Shown here: positions 49,714-58,937 of the stretch, piece by piece | Layout: each line of letters begins with the position of its first letter | Position numbering within the stretch: the first letter of the stretch is position 1 | DNA from: Streptomyces harbinensis | GTDB taxonomy: Bacteria > Actinomycetota > Actinomycetes > Streptomycetales > Streptomycetaceae | Length of the DNA stretch: 64,000 nucleotides | Assembly (NCBI RefSeq): GCF_900116145.1 | Contig: NZ_FPAB01000005.1 | Coordinates: 186,001-250,000, forward strand | Reading direction: 5' to 3' | Notes under the pieces: model-generated | The model's database searches: none | Told to the model about the DNA's origin: nothing | What the model saw: only the letters and a program-made list of their open reading frames with translations | Translations under genes and position numbers: made by a program

Positions 49714-51420
49714 ATGGACCTTATGGGGGACAAGGCAGGGTTCGAGAGCAGCCATGCGGCCGCGCTGGAAGGCGCGCGGCTGCTGCGCTTGGGCGATCTG
49801 GAAACCGCCGAGCCGCGCCTGCGGGCCGCGGCGGCGGAGGGGGAGCGTTCCGCCGCGAACAACCTCGGCGTGCTGCTCTCCCAGTCGGGACGGATGGACG
49901 AGGCCGCCGAGTGGTGGCGGATCGCCGCGGTCGCCGGCTCGGCCCCGGCCGCCCACGCGCTCGGCCGGCTGCACCGGGAGCGCGGCGACGAGACGGCCGC
50001 CGAGTTCTGGCTGCGCCAGGCGGCCGAGAGCGGCCATGCCTCGGGCGCGTACGCGCTGGCCGCGCTGCTGGACCACCGGGGGGTGGCGGAGGCCGAGCGC
50101 TGGTTCCGGACGGCCGCCGAGCGCGGGCACCGGGAGGGCGCGTACCGCTACGCCGAACTGCTGGCGGTCGCCGACGGCGGGAAGGCGGCCGAGCCGTGGT
50201 TCCGGCAGGCGGCGGCGCGCGGGCACCGGCGGGCCGCGCTGCGGCTGGGCGCGCTGCTGGAGGCCGATGGCGCGCTCGGCGAGGCGAGCCACTGGTACCA
50301 GGCCGCCGCCGAGGCGGGCGAGGCCAAGGCCGCCGCCGCGCTGGGGTTCCTGCTGCGGGACGCCGGGGAGGCGGACGGCGCCGAGCAGTGGTGGCGGCGG
50401 GCCGCGCGGGACGGCGACGGCCCGGCGGCCAACGCGCTGGGCGCGCTGCACGCCGAGCGCGGCGAGCGGCAGGAGGCGCAGCGCTGGTACCGGGCGGCGG
50501 TCGAGGCCGGCGACATGAACGGCGCGTTCAACCTGGCGCTGCTGAGCGTGGAGGCCGGCCGGATGGCGCAGGCCGAGCAGTGGTACCGCCGTGCCGCGTA
50601 CGCCGGGCACCGCGAGGCGGCCAACGCGCTGGCGGTGCTGCTGCTCCAGCGCGGCGACGCCTCCGGCGCCGAGCCGTGGTTCTCCAAGGCGGCCGAGGCG
50701 GGCAGCGTGGACGCGGCCTTCAACCTGGGCATCCTGCACGCCGGGCGCGGTGAGGCGGGCCTGGCGCGGCGCTGGTACGAGCAGGCGGCGGCGGCCGGGC
50801 ACGCGGAGGCGGCGCTCCAGATCGCGGTCGGGCTGCTGCGGCCCGGCTCCGGCGAGGCCGATCTGCACCGCGCGGAGGAGCAGTTGCGGGTGGCGGCGGA
50901 CGGCGGCAGCGTCGAGGGCGCGTTCCGGCTCGCGGTGCTGCTGGAGCGGCGGGCGCTGCGCTCCGGCGAGGCCGGGGCGGAGCCGGCCACGGCCGGCGAG
51001 CCGGGCGAGGCGGCGGACGCGGAGCCCGAGCACGAGCGGTGGTACGAGCGGGCGGCCGAGCGCGGTCACCGGCGGGCCCAGGTGCGGCTGGGGATGTGCG
51101 CGGCGGCCCGGGGCGACGTGGTCACGGCGGCCCGCTGGTACCGGGCGGCGGCGGAGGCCGGCAGCCGCAACGGCGCGTTCAACCTGGGCCTGCTGCTGGC
51201 CCGGGAGGGCAGCGAGCCGGAGGCGGCGCTGTGGTGGACGCGGGCGGCGGAGGCCGGCCACGGCCGGGCGGCCCTGCGGCTGGCGCTGCTGGCGTCCCGC
51301 CGCGGCGACCTGGACGCGGGCGGCAACTGGTGCACCCGGGCGATGGAACTGGGCCCACCCGAGGTCGCGGCCCGCGCCTCCCGCCTCCGGGAGGCCCTGC
51401 GCCAGGAACTGACGGCCTGA
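49714..51420 (+). CDS. Sel1/TPR-repeat protein
   Basis: 568 aa, ATG 49714 with AGGTGG 7 bases upstream. About 13 repeats of 35-36 residues of Sel1/TPR type, each with a core like AEQWYRRAAYAGHREAANALAVLLLQRG. Repeats span roughly 20-560, broken by an acidic linker (about 415-445). No signal peptide or catalytic domain. Probably a cytoplasmic scaffold; partners unknown. A strong hairpin (51422-51463) ends it. It stands alone after tRNA-fMet. Confidence 0.87.
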   Translation: MDLMGDKAGFESSHAAALEGARLLRLGDLETAEPRLRAAAAEGERSAANNLGVLLSQSGRMDEAAEWWRIAAVAGSAPAAHALGRLHRERGDETAAEFWLRQAAESGHASGAYALAALLDHRGVAEAERWFRTAAERGHREGAYRYAELLAVADGGKAAEPWFRQAAARGHRRAALRLGALLEADGALGEASHWYQAAAEAGEAKAAAALGFLLRDAGEADGAEQWWRRAARDGDGPAANALGALHAERGERQEAQRWYRAAVEAGDMNGAFNLALLSVEAGRMAQAEQWYRRAAYAGHREAANALAVLLLQRGDASGAEPWFSKAAEAGSVDAAFNLGILHAGRGEAGLARRWYEQAAAAGHAEAALQIAVGLLRPGSGEADLHRAEEQLRVAADGGSVEGAFRLAVLLERRALRSGEAGAEPATAGEPGEAADAEPEHERWYERAAERGHRRAQVRLGMCAAARGDVVTAARWYRAAAEAGSRNGAFNLGLLLAREGSEPEAALWWTRAAEAGHGRAALRLALLASRRGDLDAGGNWCTRAMELGPPEVAARASRLREALRQELTA

Positions 51421-51421
51421 C

Positions 51422-51463
51422 GGCCCCGCCGCCGCCCGGTCCCACCGGGGCGGTGGCGGGGCC
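51422..51463 (+). terminator. terminator after the Sel1/TPR gene
   Basis: GGCCCCGCCGCCGCC pairs with GGCGGTGGCGGGGCC (one G-T pair), loop about 12 bases, starting just after the stop at 51420. No T-run. Confidence 0.65.
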
Positions 51464-51795
51464 CGGCCGGTGGTCGCGGAGAATGGCGGGGTGGGTGAGT
51501 TCGCCGTTGCCGCAGACGAGGTCCCGATCGCGTATCAGGTGTCCGGCGCCGGGGAGCCGCTGGTGCTGCTCGCCGGGCAGTCCAACAGCCATGGGTGGTG
51601 GGACCCGGTGCGCGCGGACTTCGCCGCCGCGTACCGTACCGTCACCCTCGACTGGCGGGGGACCGGGGACAGCGACAAGCCCGATGTGCCGTACAGCACC
51701 CGGGGTTTCGCGGACGATGTGATCGCCGTACTGGACGCGCTCGGCATCGAACGGGCCCACGTGTACGGGACGTCGATGGGTGGCCGGGTGCGCCC

Positions 51796-51828
51796 TGGGG
51801 GCACCTCCCGGACGAAGTCTGGGGGAGG
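51796..51828 (+). repeat. 33-bp hairpin repeat, copy 1
   Basis: TGGGGGCACCTCCCGG then ACGAAGTCTGGGGGAGG. It contains CACCTCCC near the left and GGGGGAGG at the right that can pair. Copy 2 at 52177-52209 is its exact reverse complement over all 33 bases. Inserted in the hydrolase gene just after the nucleophile elbow. Confidence 0.9.
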
Positions 51829-52176
51829 CTGGCGGCGGCGTACCCGGAGCGGGTGCGCGCCCTCGTGCTGGGCTGCACCTCGCCGGGCGGTCCGTTCGCC
51901 GTGGAGCGCGGCAACGACGTGCGGCGTTCCCTCGCGCAGGGCACGCCCGCCGAGATCCGGCGCGCGCTCATCGACCTGATGTACACCCCGGAGTGGACGG
52001 CCCGGCACCCCGGTCCGTACGCGACGCTCGGCGACCGGGCCATGCCCGGCTTCGCGCGGCGGCGGCATCTGCTGGCCAGCAACGGCCACGACGCCTGGGA
52101 GGCACTGCCGTCGATCACCGCCCGCACCCTGGTGGTGCACGGCACCGCCGACCGGTTCAACCCGGCGGCCAACGCC

Positions 52177-52209
52177 CCTCCCCCAGACTTCGTCCGGGAG
52201 GTGCCCCCA
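52177..52209 (-). repeat. 33-bp hairpin repeat, copy 2 (inverted)
   Basis: Exact reverse complement of 51796-51828. CCTCCC at the left can pair with GGGAGG in its middle around a GAC-TTC-GTC mini-stem. Interrupts the hydrolase frame before the catalytic His region. Confidence 0.9.
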
Positions 52210-52264
52210 TCGCCGGCCGGATCCCGGGGGGCCGGGTCGAGCTGATCGACGGGGCGCGGCACGC

Positions 52265-53842
52265 CTACTTCGAGGAGTTCTCCGCCATCGCCTCCCCGCT
52301 GGTGCGGGACTTCCTCGGCGCCGGCTCGTCGTAACCGCGCAGCGGCACCTGGCGGATGAACCAGGCCAGCACGAACCCGGCCGCCGCGACCGCGCCCGCC
52401 CACCAGAAGGTGGTGATCACCCCGCCGGTCACCGCCTCCTGGAAGATCTCCCGGGCCCGCTCCGGCAGGGACTTCAGCAGTTCGGGCGTCATCTGGGTGA
52501 CGTCGCCGCCCAGTTCGCCCGCCTCGCGGGTGACGTGCGAGGTGTACAGCGCGCCCAGCAGCGAGACGCCGAGCGAGCCGCCCATGTTGCGCAGGAACGT
52601 CACGGCGCCGGTGGCCGCGCCGATGTCCCGGGCGGGGGCGCTGTTCTGGGCGATCAGGGTGGTGGTCTGCATCAGGCAGCCCATGCCGAGGCCGAGCAGC
52701 ACCATGTAGCCGGCGGTGACGGTCCTGGAGGTGCCGGTGTCGATGGTGGCGAACAGCGCGAGGGCCAGCACCAGCATCGCGGTGCCGGCGATCGGCAGTG
52801 CGCGGTAGCGGCCGGTGCGGCTGATGAACTGCCCGCCGGCCAGGGACATTACCATGGCGGCGATCATCATCGGCATCAGCAGCAGTCCGCTGTTGGTGGC
52901 CGAGGAGCCCTGGACGAATTGCTGGTACTGCGGCAGGAACGTCACGCCGCCGAACATCACGAACCCGACCACCAGGGCCAGCGCCCCGGCGAGGGTGAAG
53001 TTGGCGGACCGGAACACCGACAGCGGCATCACCGGCTCGGCGGCCCGCCGCTCCACCAGGACGAAGGCGGCGAAGGCGGCCACCGTCAGCGCGGCGAGCC
53101 CCAGGATCTGCGGTGAAGCCCAGGCGTACTCGGCGCCGCCCCAGCTGGTGATGAGCACCAGGGCGGTGATCCAGGTGGTGAGCAGGGCCGCGCCGGTCCA
53201 GTCGATACGGGGCCGGGTCGCGCCGGTGGCGGCGGCGCCGCGCGGCAGCCGGGCCAGGGTGTACCAGCAGACCACCAGGGTGACCAGGCCGAGCGGCAGG
53301 TTCACGTAGAAGGCCCAGCGCCAGCTGAGGTGGTCGGTGATGAAGCCGCCGACCAGCGGGCCGCCGATCATGGCGACCGGCATCACGGCCATCATCATGC
53401 CCTGGTACTTGCCGCGTTCGCGCGGCGGGACGATCTCGGCGATCACGGCGAGGACCCCGACCATCAGCCCGCCGGCGCCCAGGCCCTGGAGCGCGCGGAA
53501 AGCGATCAGCTGGGCCATGTCCTGCGCGAGGCCGGCCAGCACGGAGGCGAGCAGGAAGATGCCGATCGCGGACAGGAAGGTGATCCGGCGGCCGTAGAGG
53601 TCGCCGAGCTTGCCCCACAGCGGGGTGGCGGCGGTGGAGGCGAGCAGATAGCCGGTGGTGACCCAGGCGAGATGGTTCAGCCCGCCGAGGTCGCCGACGA
53701 TGGTGGGCAGCGCGGGGGCCACGATCATGTTGTCGAGCATCGCCAGCAGCATGGCGATGATCAGACCGCTCATGGTGAGCGTGATCTCACGCGGAGTGAA
53801 GGCGGGTGTTGCGGGGGTATCGGGCGGCGTGGCTGAGGCCAT
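52265..53842 (-). CDS. MFS drug exporter, DHA2/EmrB-QacA type
   Basis: 525 aa, about 14 membrane helices. Motif A LWGKLGDLYGRRITFL lies after helix 2 and motif C-like GPLVGGFITDHLSWRWAFYVN after helix 5. The 14-helix DHA2 family exports lipophilic drugs or antibiotics using the proton gradient. Divergent from a TetR gene with a palindrome (53870-53891) between them, the usual drug-pump layout. The C-terminal coding end overlaps the hydrolase gene by 70 bases in convergent orientation. Confidence 0.92.
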   Translation of the reverse strand: MASATPPDTPATPAFTPREITLTMSGLIIAMLLAMLDNMIVAPALPTIVGDLGGLNHLAWVTTGYLLASTAATPLWGKLGDLYGRRITFLSAIGIFLLASVLAGLAQDMAQLIAFRALQGLGAGGLMVGVLAVIAEIVPPRERGKYQGMMMAVMPVAMIGGPLVGGFITDHLSWRWAFYVNLPLGLVTLVVCWYTLARLPRGAAATGATRPRIDWTGAALLTTWITALVLITSWGGAEYAWASPQILGLAALTVAAFAAFVLVERRAAEPVMPLSVFRSANFTLAGALALVVGFVMFGGVTFLPQYQQFVQGSSATNSGLLLMPMMIAAMVMSLAGGQFISRTGRYRALPIAGTAMLVLALALFATIDTGTSRTVTAGYMVLLGLGMGCLMQTTTLIAQNSAPARDIGAATGAVTFLRNMGGSLGVSLLGALYTSHVTREAGELGGDVTQMTPELLKSLPERAREIFQEAVTGGVITTFWWAGAVAAAGFVLAWFIRQVPLRGYDEPAPRKSRTSGEAMAENSSK

Positions 53843-53869
53843 GAGGGTGGTCCGTCCAGCTGGTATATC

Positions 53870-53891
53870 ACTTACCGGTCGGTCAGTAAGT
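53870..53891. promoter_or_regulatory. TetR operator-like palindrome between MFS and TetR genes
   Basis: ACTTAC, 10 bases, GTAAGT: arms of 6 around CGGTCGGTCA, in an A/T-rich patch near TATACC, 28 bases upstream of the exporter ATG. Related to the TTACTGACCGGTCGGTCAGTAA-type sites of drug-pump TetR repressors. Confidence 0.7.
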
Positions 53892-53964
53892 TAGCTTAGG
53901 CCGATAGGGTGTGCAACAGACGTTCGGGCAAGGCCGGGTCAAGAAACGGCGAAGGGCGGTAGTC

Positions 53965-54555
53965 ATGGCAGGCGCGGGGCGCCGCTCGGGGCAGGACACC
54001 AAGGCGCGGATCCAGGAGGTGGCGCTGGCCCTGTTCACGGAGCGGGGGTACGAGTCCACCTCGATGCGGGAGATCGCCGAGCGGCTGCACATCACCAAGG
54101 CCGCCCTGTACTACCACTTCAAGAACAAGGAGGACATCGTCGTCTCCCTGTTCGGCCGGCAGATGGCCGCGGTGGACGACCTCATCGACTGGGCGGCCGG
54201 CCAGCCGCCGGGCCCGGATCTGCGCCGGGAGGTCGTCGAGCGCTGGATCGCGCTGAGCACCGAGCTGGGGGTGCGGATGTTCCGGTTCGCGATGACCAAC
54301 CAGCATGTGCTGCGCGAGCTGAAGCCGCGCCGGGAGGGCGCCTTCGAACGGTTCCAGGTGCTGCTGGACGTCATCACCGACCCGGACGCCCCGGTGGCGG
54401 AGCAGCTGCGTACCCGGATGGCGCTGCTCAGCGTTCAGATGTGCCTGATGGCGGGGCGCGGCCTGGATGTGACGGACGAGGAGCTCACGGGCGCCGCCCG
54501 CGAGCTCTCCCTGGAACTCCTCGGCCCGCCGGCCGGGGCCGGAACCGGCGGCTAA
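53965..54555 (+). CDS. TetR-family repressor of the MFS exporter
   Basis: 196 aa from ATG 53965 (GAAGGGCGG upstream). N-terminal helix-turn-helix: TKARIQEVALALFTERGYESTSMREIAERLHITKAALYYHFKNKEDI (residues about 10-57). The ligand-binding half is Leu-rich and Met-rich. Divergent from the MFS gene, so it should repress it and be released by the exported drug. Its last bases overlap the convergent TetR gene end. Confidence 0.9.
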   Translation: MAGAGRRSGQDTKARIQEVALALFTERGYESTSMREIAERLHITKAALYYHFKNKEDIVVSLFGRQMAAVDDLIDWAAGQPPGPDLRREVVERWIALSTELGVRMFRFAMTNQHVLRELKPRREGAFERFQVLLDVITDPDAPVAEQLRTRMALLSVQMCLMAGRGLDVTDEELTGAARELSLELLGPPAGAGTGG

Positions 54556-55160
54556 GCCGGTACGTCCGCCGCGCCCGCCGCCGCGAAGGCCCCGGTGGCC
54601 AGCCGGTGCAGCAGTGCGGCCGTCTCCTCGCGGTCCTGCGCGGCGCCGGGGCGCACCAGGTGCGGGGTGGAGTTCAGCAGCCCGAACACGGCGTGCACGG
54701 CCGCCCGCGCCTGCCGCTCGGCGAGCCCGGGGTGCACCTCGCGGACGACCTCCACCCACAGCTCCACGTACTGCCGCTGCAACTGCCGCACCTGTTTGCG
54801 GTCGGCCTCCGGCACCCGGTTCAGCTCGCGGTCGTGCAGGACGATCAGCGCCCGGTCGTCCAGCGCGAAGTCGATGTGCCCGGCGATCAGGGCGTCCAGC
54901 GCGGCCTCCGGGGCGAGCCCCGCCGCCCTGGCCTCGGTCACCCGCTGCCGGCCGCCGTCCCGCAGCCGGCTGCTGATGCCCACCAGCAACTCGGTGAGCA
55001 TCGCCTCCTTGCCCGCGAAGTGCCGGTACAGCGCCGGCCCGCTGATGCCGACCGCCGCTCCTATCTGGTCGACCCCGATGCCGAGGAAACCGTGCTCGGC
55101 GAAGAGCCGGGACGCCTCGCGCAGGATCTGTTCTCTGCGGGTGCCGGCATGCGTGTTCAT
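54552..55160 (-). CDS. TetR-family regulator of the leucine-degradation operon
   Basis: 202 aa from ATG 55160; longer frames upstream are not coding. HTH: REQILREASRLFAEHGFLGIGVDQIGAAVGISGPALYRHFAGKEAML (about 9-55). Divergent from the carboxylase gene 83 bases away, with an inverted repeat (55181-55198) between. A -10-like TACAAT ends 6 bases from the ATG, suggesting a leaderless mRNA. Likely senses an acyl-CoA of the leucine pathway; that is inference. Confidence 0.9.
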   Translation of the reverse strand: MNTHAGTRREQILREASRLFAEHGFLGIGVDQIGAAVGISGPALYRHFAGKEAMLTELLVGISSRLRDGGRQRVTEARAAGLAPEAALDALIAGHIDFALDDRALIVLHDRELNRVPEADRKQVRQLQRQYVELWVEVVREVHPGLAERQARAAVHAVFGLLNSTPHLVRPGAAQDREETAALLHRLATGAFAAAGAADVPA

Positions 55161-55180
55161 GAACCGATTGTAGACAGCCC

Positions 55181-55198
55181 GGTTAGCGAGCGTTAACC
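55181..55198. promoter_or_regulatory. operator-like inverted repeat upstream of the carboxylase operon
   Basis: GGTTAGCG-AG-CGTTAACC: 8-base arms with one mismatch, between the divergent TetR gene (55160) and the beta-subunit GTG (55243). Confidence 0.65.
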
Positions 55199-55242
55199 TG
55201 ACGCTCGGCACACCATTCCGCACAGCTGGTAAGGGAGGCCGA

Positions 55243-56871
55243 GTGAACGTCCGGCAGGCCCAGGCCCCGGTGCTCCGCAGCGCCGCCGACCCCGCCTCGG
55301 CGGCGTACCGCGCCAACGAGGCCGCCCACCGGGAGCTGGCCGCCCGGCTGCGCGAGAAACTCGCCGCCGCCCGGCTCGGCGGCGGCGCCCGCGCCCGCGC
55401 CCGGCACACCGCCCGCGGCAAGCTGCTGCCACGCGAGCGGGTCGACGCCCTCCTCGACCCCGGCTCGCCCTTCCTGGAACTGGCGCCGCTCGCCGCCGAC
55501 GGCATGTACGACGGCCAGGCCCCGGCCGCCGGGGTGATCGCCGGCATCGGCCGGGTCAGCGGCCGGCAGACCGTCATCGTCGCCAACGACGCCACCGTCA
55601 AGGGCGGCGCGTACTTCCCGATGACCGTCAAGAAGCATCTGCGCGCCCAGGAGATCGCCCTGGAGAACCGGCTGCCCTGCCTGTACCTGGTCGACTCCGG
55701 CGGCGCGTTCCTGCCCCTCCAGGACGAGGTGTTCCCCGACCGCGACCACTTCGGCCGGATCTTCTACCACCAGGCCCGGCTCTCCGCCGCCGGCATCCCG
55801 CAGATCGCCGCCGTCCTCGGCTCCTGCACCGCCGGCGGCGCCTATGTCCCCGCCATGAGCGACGAGGCCGTCATCGTCCGCGACCAGGGCACCATCTTCC
55901 TCGGCGGCCCGCCGCTGGTGAAGGCCGCCACCGGCGAGGTCGTCACCGCCGAGGAACTGGGCGGCGGCGACGTCCACACCAGGACCTCCGGCGTCACCGA
56001 CCACCTCGCCGACAACGACGCGCACGCGCTGCGCATCGTCCGCGACATCGTCGCCACCCTGCCCGCCGCGCCCGCCCCGCCCTGGGAGGTCACCGCTCCC
56101 GAGCCGCCCGCCGCCGACGAGGCCGGGCTGTACGGCGTGGTGCCCGCCGACCCCCGTACCCCCTACGACGTGCGCGAGGTCATCGCCCGGCTGGTGGACG
56201 GCTCCCGCTTCCACGAGTTCAAGGAACGCTACGGGCCCACCCTGGTCACCGGATTCGCCCGCATCCACGGCCACCCGGTCGGCGTCGTCGCCAACAACGG
56301 CATCCTCTTCTCCGAGTCCGCCCAGAAGGGCGCCCACTTCATCGAGCTGTGCGACCAGCGCGGCATCCCGCTGCTCTTCCTCCAGAACATCTCCGGCTTC
56401 ATGGTCGGCCGCGACTACGAGGCGGGCGGCATCGCCAAGCACGGCGCCAAGATGGTCACCGCCGTCTCCTGCGCCCGCGTCCCCAAGCTCACCGTCGTCA
56501 TCGGCGGCAGCTACGGCGCGGGCAACTACTCGATGTGCGGCCGGGCGTACGGCCCCCGGTTCCTGTGGATGTGGCCCGGCGCCAAGATCTCCGTGATGGG
56601 CGGCGAACAGGCCGCCTCCGTGCTGGCCACCGTCAAACGCGACCAGCTGGCAGCGCGGGGCGAGGAGTGGCCGGCCGCCGAGGAGGAGGCGTTCAAGGAG
56701 CCCATCAGGGCCGGCTACGAGGCCCAGGGCAACGCGTACTACGCCACCGCCCGGCTCTGGGACGACGGGGTCATCGACCCGCTCCAGACCCGTACGGTGC
56801 TCGGTCTCGCGCTCACCGTGTGCGCGGGCGCGCCGCTGGGCGAAGCCGGCTACGGCGTCTTCCGGATGTGA
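55243..56871 (+). CDS. accD1: acyl-CoA carboxylase beta (carboxyltransferase) subunit, methylcrotonyl-CoA type
   Basis: 542 aa, GTG 55243 with AAGGGAGGCC upstream. Carboxyltransferase: [39 protein letters not shown] (close to methylcrotonyl-CoA carboxylase), [35 protein letters not shown] and [20 protein letters not shown]. With the biotin subunit next it carboxylates 3-methylcrotonyl-CoA in leucine breakdown. The same gene order (accD1-accA1-hmgL-acdH) is known in S. coelicolor. The next gene starts 14 bases later. Confidence 0.9.
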   Translation: MNVRQAQAPVLRSAADPASAAYRANEAAHRELAARLREKLAAARLGGGARARARHTARGKLLPRERVDALLDPGSPFLELAPLAADGMYDGQAPAAGVIAGIGRVSGRQTVIVANDATVKGGAYFPMTVKKHLRAQEIALENRLPCLYLVDSGGAFLPLQDEVFPDRDHFGRIFYHQARLSAAGIPQIAAVLGSCTAGGAYVPAMSDEAVIVRDQGTIFLGGPPLVKAATGEVVTAEELGGGDVHTRTSGVTDHLADNDAHALRIVRDIVATLPAAPAPPWEVTAPEPPAADEAGLYGVVPADPRTPYDVREVIARLVDGSRFHEFKERYGPTLVTGFARIHGHPVGVVANNGILFSESAQKGAHFIELCDQRGIPLLFLQNISGFMVGRDYEAGGIAKHGAKMVTAVSCARVPKLTVVIGGSYGAGNYSMCGRAYGPRFLWMWPGAKISVMGGEQAASVLATVKRDQLAARGEEWPAAEEEAFKEPIRAGYEAQGNAYYATARLWDDGVIDPLQTRTVLGLALTVCAGAPLGEAGYGVFRM

Positions 56872-56885
56872 GTGGAGGAGCAGCA

Positions 56886-58937
56886 GTGAACGCGCTGATG
56901 GACAGTGTGCTCGTCGCCAACCGGGGCGAGATCGCGGTACGGATCATCCGCACCCTGCGCCGGCTCGGCATCCGCGCCGTCGCCGTGTACAGCGACGCGG
57001 ACGCCGGCGCCCGGCATGTGCGCGAGGCGGACGCGGCGGTACGGATCGGGCCCGCGCCGGCCGCCGACAGCTATCTGTCGGTGGAGGCGCTGCTGGACGC
57101 CGCCCGCCGCACCGGGGCCGCCGCCGTGCACCCCGGCTACGGCTTCCTCGCCGAGAACGCCGCCTTCGCCCGCGCGGTGACCGGCGCGGGACTCACCTTC
57201 GTCGGCCCGCCCGCCGACGCCATCGCGCTGATGGGCGACAAGATCCGCGCCAAGGAGACGGTGGCGGCGGCCGGGGTGCCGGTGGTCCCGGGCGCCTCCG
57301 GCGCCGAACTGGCCGCCGAGGCCCGCAAGCTGGGCATGCCGGTGCTGCTCAAGCCCTCGGCGGGCGGCGGCGGCAAGGGCATGCGGCTGGTGCGCGAGGA
57401 AGCCGCCCTGGAGGAGGAGATCGCCGCCGCCCGGCGCCAGGCGCTGGCCGCCTTCGGCGACGACACGCTGCTGGTGGAGCGGTGGATCGAGGCTCCCCGG
57501 CACATCGAGATCCAGGTGCTGGCCGACGGGCACGGCACCGTCCTGCACCTCGGCGAGCGCGAGTGCTCCCTCCAGCGCCGGCACCAGAAGATCGTCGAGG
57601 AGGCGCCCAGCCCGCTGCTGGACGCCGCCACCCGCGCCGCGATGGGCGAGGCCGCCGTCGCCGCCGCCCGCTCCTGCGGCTACCGGGGCGCCGGCACGGT
57701 GGAGTTCATCGTCCCCGGCGCCGACCCGGGCGCGTACTGCTTCATGGAGATGAACACCCGGCTCCAGGTCGAACACCCGGTCACCGAACTCGTCACCGGG
57801 CTCGACCTGGTGGAGTGGCAGCTGCGGATCGCCGCCGGGCAGCCGCTGCCGCTGCGCCAGGACGCGGTCGCGCTGACCGGGCACGCCGTGGAGGCCCGGC
57901 TGTGCGCGGAGACCGCGCGGGTCGCGGAGGACGGCTCCCGGGTGGACTTCCTGCCCTCGGCCGGCCGGGTCCACGTGCTGCGCGAGCCCTCGGGGGAGGG
58001 GGTACGCGTCGACTCCGGGCTGTCGGGCGGCCCCGGCGGCGACGAGGTGGGCACCGCGTACGACCCGCTGCTCGCCAAGATCGTCGCGTACGGCCCCGAC
58101 CGGCCCACTGCGCTGCGCCGGCTGCGCGCGGCGCTGGGGGAGACGGTGGTGCTGGGGGTGGACACCAACGCCGGGTTCCTGCGCCGGCTGCTGGCCCACG
58201 AGCGGGTCGCGGCCGGGGAACTGGACACCGGCCTGGTGGACGCGGCGGCCCCGGAGCTGGTGCCCCGGCAGGTGCCGGACGAGGTGTACGCGGCGGCGGC
58301 GCTGCTGCGGCACGCCGCGCTGGAGCCGGCCGCCGACCCGGCCACCGGCTGGATCGACCCGTTCGCGGTGCCCTCCGGGTGGCGTCTGGGCGACGAGCCG
58401 GCCTGGACCGCGTACCCGCTGCGGGTGCCGGGGCGGGAGGCCGTCACGGCGTGGGTGCGGCCCGGCGAGGCGCGGATCGGGGACGGCGACCCGGTGCCCG
58501 CGCGGCTGCTGACCGGCGGCGGGTCCGGGCCCGGGTCCGGGTCCGGTGACGTTCACGTGGAGTACGCGGGGTACACGTATCACTTCGCCTGGGCGCCGGA
58601 GCCGCCCGACGGACTGTGGCTGGGCCGGGACGGCGACACCTGGCAGCTGCGCGCCCACGACGCCCTGGCCGGGGCCGGCGGCACCGCCGCCGAAGCCGGC
58701 ACCGACACCCTCACCGCCCCCATGCCCGGCACCGTCACCGTGGTCAAGGCCGCCGTCGGCGACGAGGTCACCGCCGGGCAGAGCCTGCTGGTGGTCGAGG
58801 CCATGAAGATGGAACACCTGATCACCGCCCCGCACGCCGGCACCGTCACCACCCTGGACGTCACCCCCGGCACCACCGTCGCCATGGACCAGGTGCTGGC
58901 CCAGGTCGCCGCCCACCAGGACGAGGAGGCCGTGTGA
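56886..58937 (+). CDS. accA1: biotin-carboxylase/carrier subunit, methylcrotonyl-CoA carboxylase type
   Basis: 683 aa, GTG 56886 with GTGGAGGAGC 5 bases upstream. Biotin carboxylase: VANRGEIAVRIIRTLRRLG, KPSAGGGGKGMRLV (ATP grasp), RDCSLQRRHQK-type loop here as RECSLQRRHQK, and EMNTRLQVEHPVTE. A BT-like region follows, and the biotinyl domain with EAMKMEHLI (Lys641) ends the protein. Works with the beta subunit above in leucine breakdown. Its stop overlaps the next GTG by 4 bases. Confidence 0.92.
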   Translation: MNALMDSVLVANRGEIAVRIIRTLRRLGIRAVAVYSDADAGARHVREADAAVRIGPAPAADSYLSVEALLDAARRTGAAAVHPGYGFLAENAAFARAVTGAGLTFVGPPADAIALMGDKIRAKETVAAAGVPVVPGASGAELAAEARKLGMPVLLKPSAGGGGKGMRLVREEAALEEEIAAARRQALAAFGDDTLLVERWIEAPRHIEIQVLADGHGTVLHLGERECSLQRRHQKIVEEAPSPLLDAATRAAMGEAAVAAARSCGYRGAGTVEFIVPGADPGAYCFMEMNTRLQVEHPVTELVTGLDLVEWQLRIAAGQPLPLRQDAVALTGHAVEARLCAETARVAEDGSRVDFLPSAGRVHVLREPSGEGVRVDSGLSGGPGGDEVGTAYDPLLAKIVAYGPDRPTALRRLRAALGETVVLGVDTNAGFLRRLLAHERVAAGELDTGLVDAAAPELVPRQVPDEVYAAAALLRHAALEPAADPATGWIDPFAVPSGWRLGDEPAWTAYPLRVPGREAVTAWVRPGEARIGDGDPVPARLLTGGGSGPGSGSGDVHVEYAGYTYHFAWAPEPPDGLWLGRDGDTWQLRAHDALAGAGGTAAEAGTDTLTAPMPGTVTVVKAAVGDEVTAGQSLLVVEAMKMEHLITAPHAGTVTTLDVTPGTTVAMDQVLAQVAAHQDEEAV

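Larger units (their letters stand above)
51491..52334 (+). pseudogene. alpha/beta hydrolase split by two inverted 33-bp repeats
   Basis: The sequence encodes one complete alpha/beta hydrolase in three frames. Part 1 (GTG 51491-51790) has LVLLAGQSNSHGWWDPV, LDWRGTGDSDKP and the nucleophile elbow GTSMGGRV. Part 2 (51829-52176) continues LAAAYPERVRALVLGCTSPGG to TLVVHGTADRFNPAANA. Part 3 (52209-52334) gives IAGRIPGGRVELIDGARHAYFEEF with the catalytic His. The frame shifts at 51791-51828 and 52177-52208, exactly where the two copies of a 33-bp hairpin repeat sit in opposite orientation. Translated as is, part 1 ends at 51979. Only the inserts break it; the rest is intact, so loss is recent. It overlaps the MFS gene end by 70 bases. 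Confidence 0.8.

Noticed and set aside
51780..52334. Programmed frameshifting or bypassing in the hydrolase gene
   Set aside because: Both shifts coincide with copies of an exact inverted repeat and do not cancel (net +1), so insertion is simpler.
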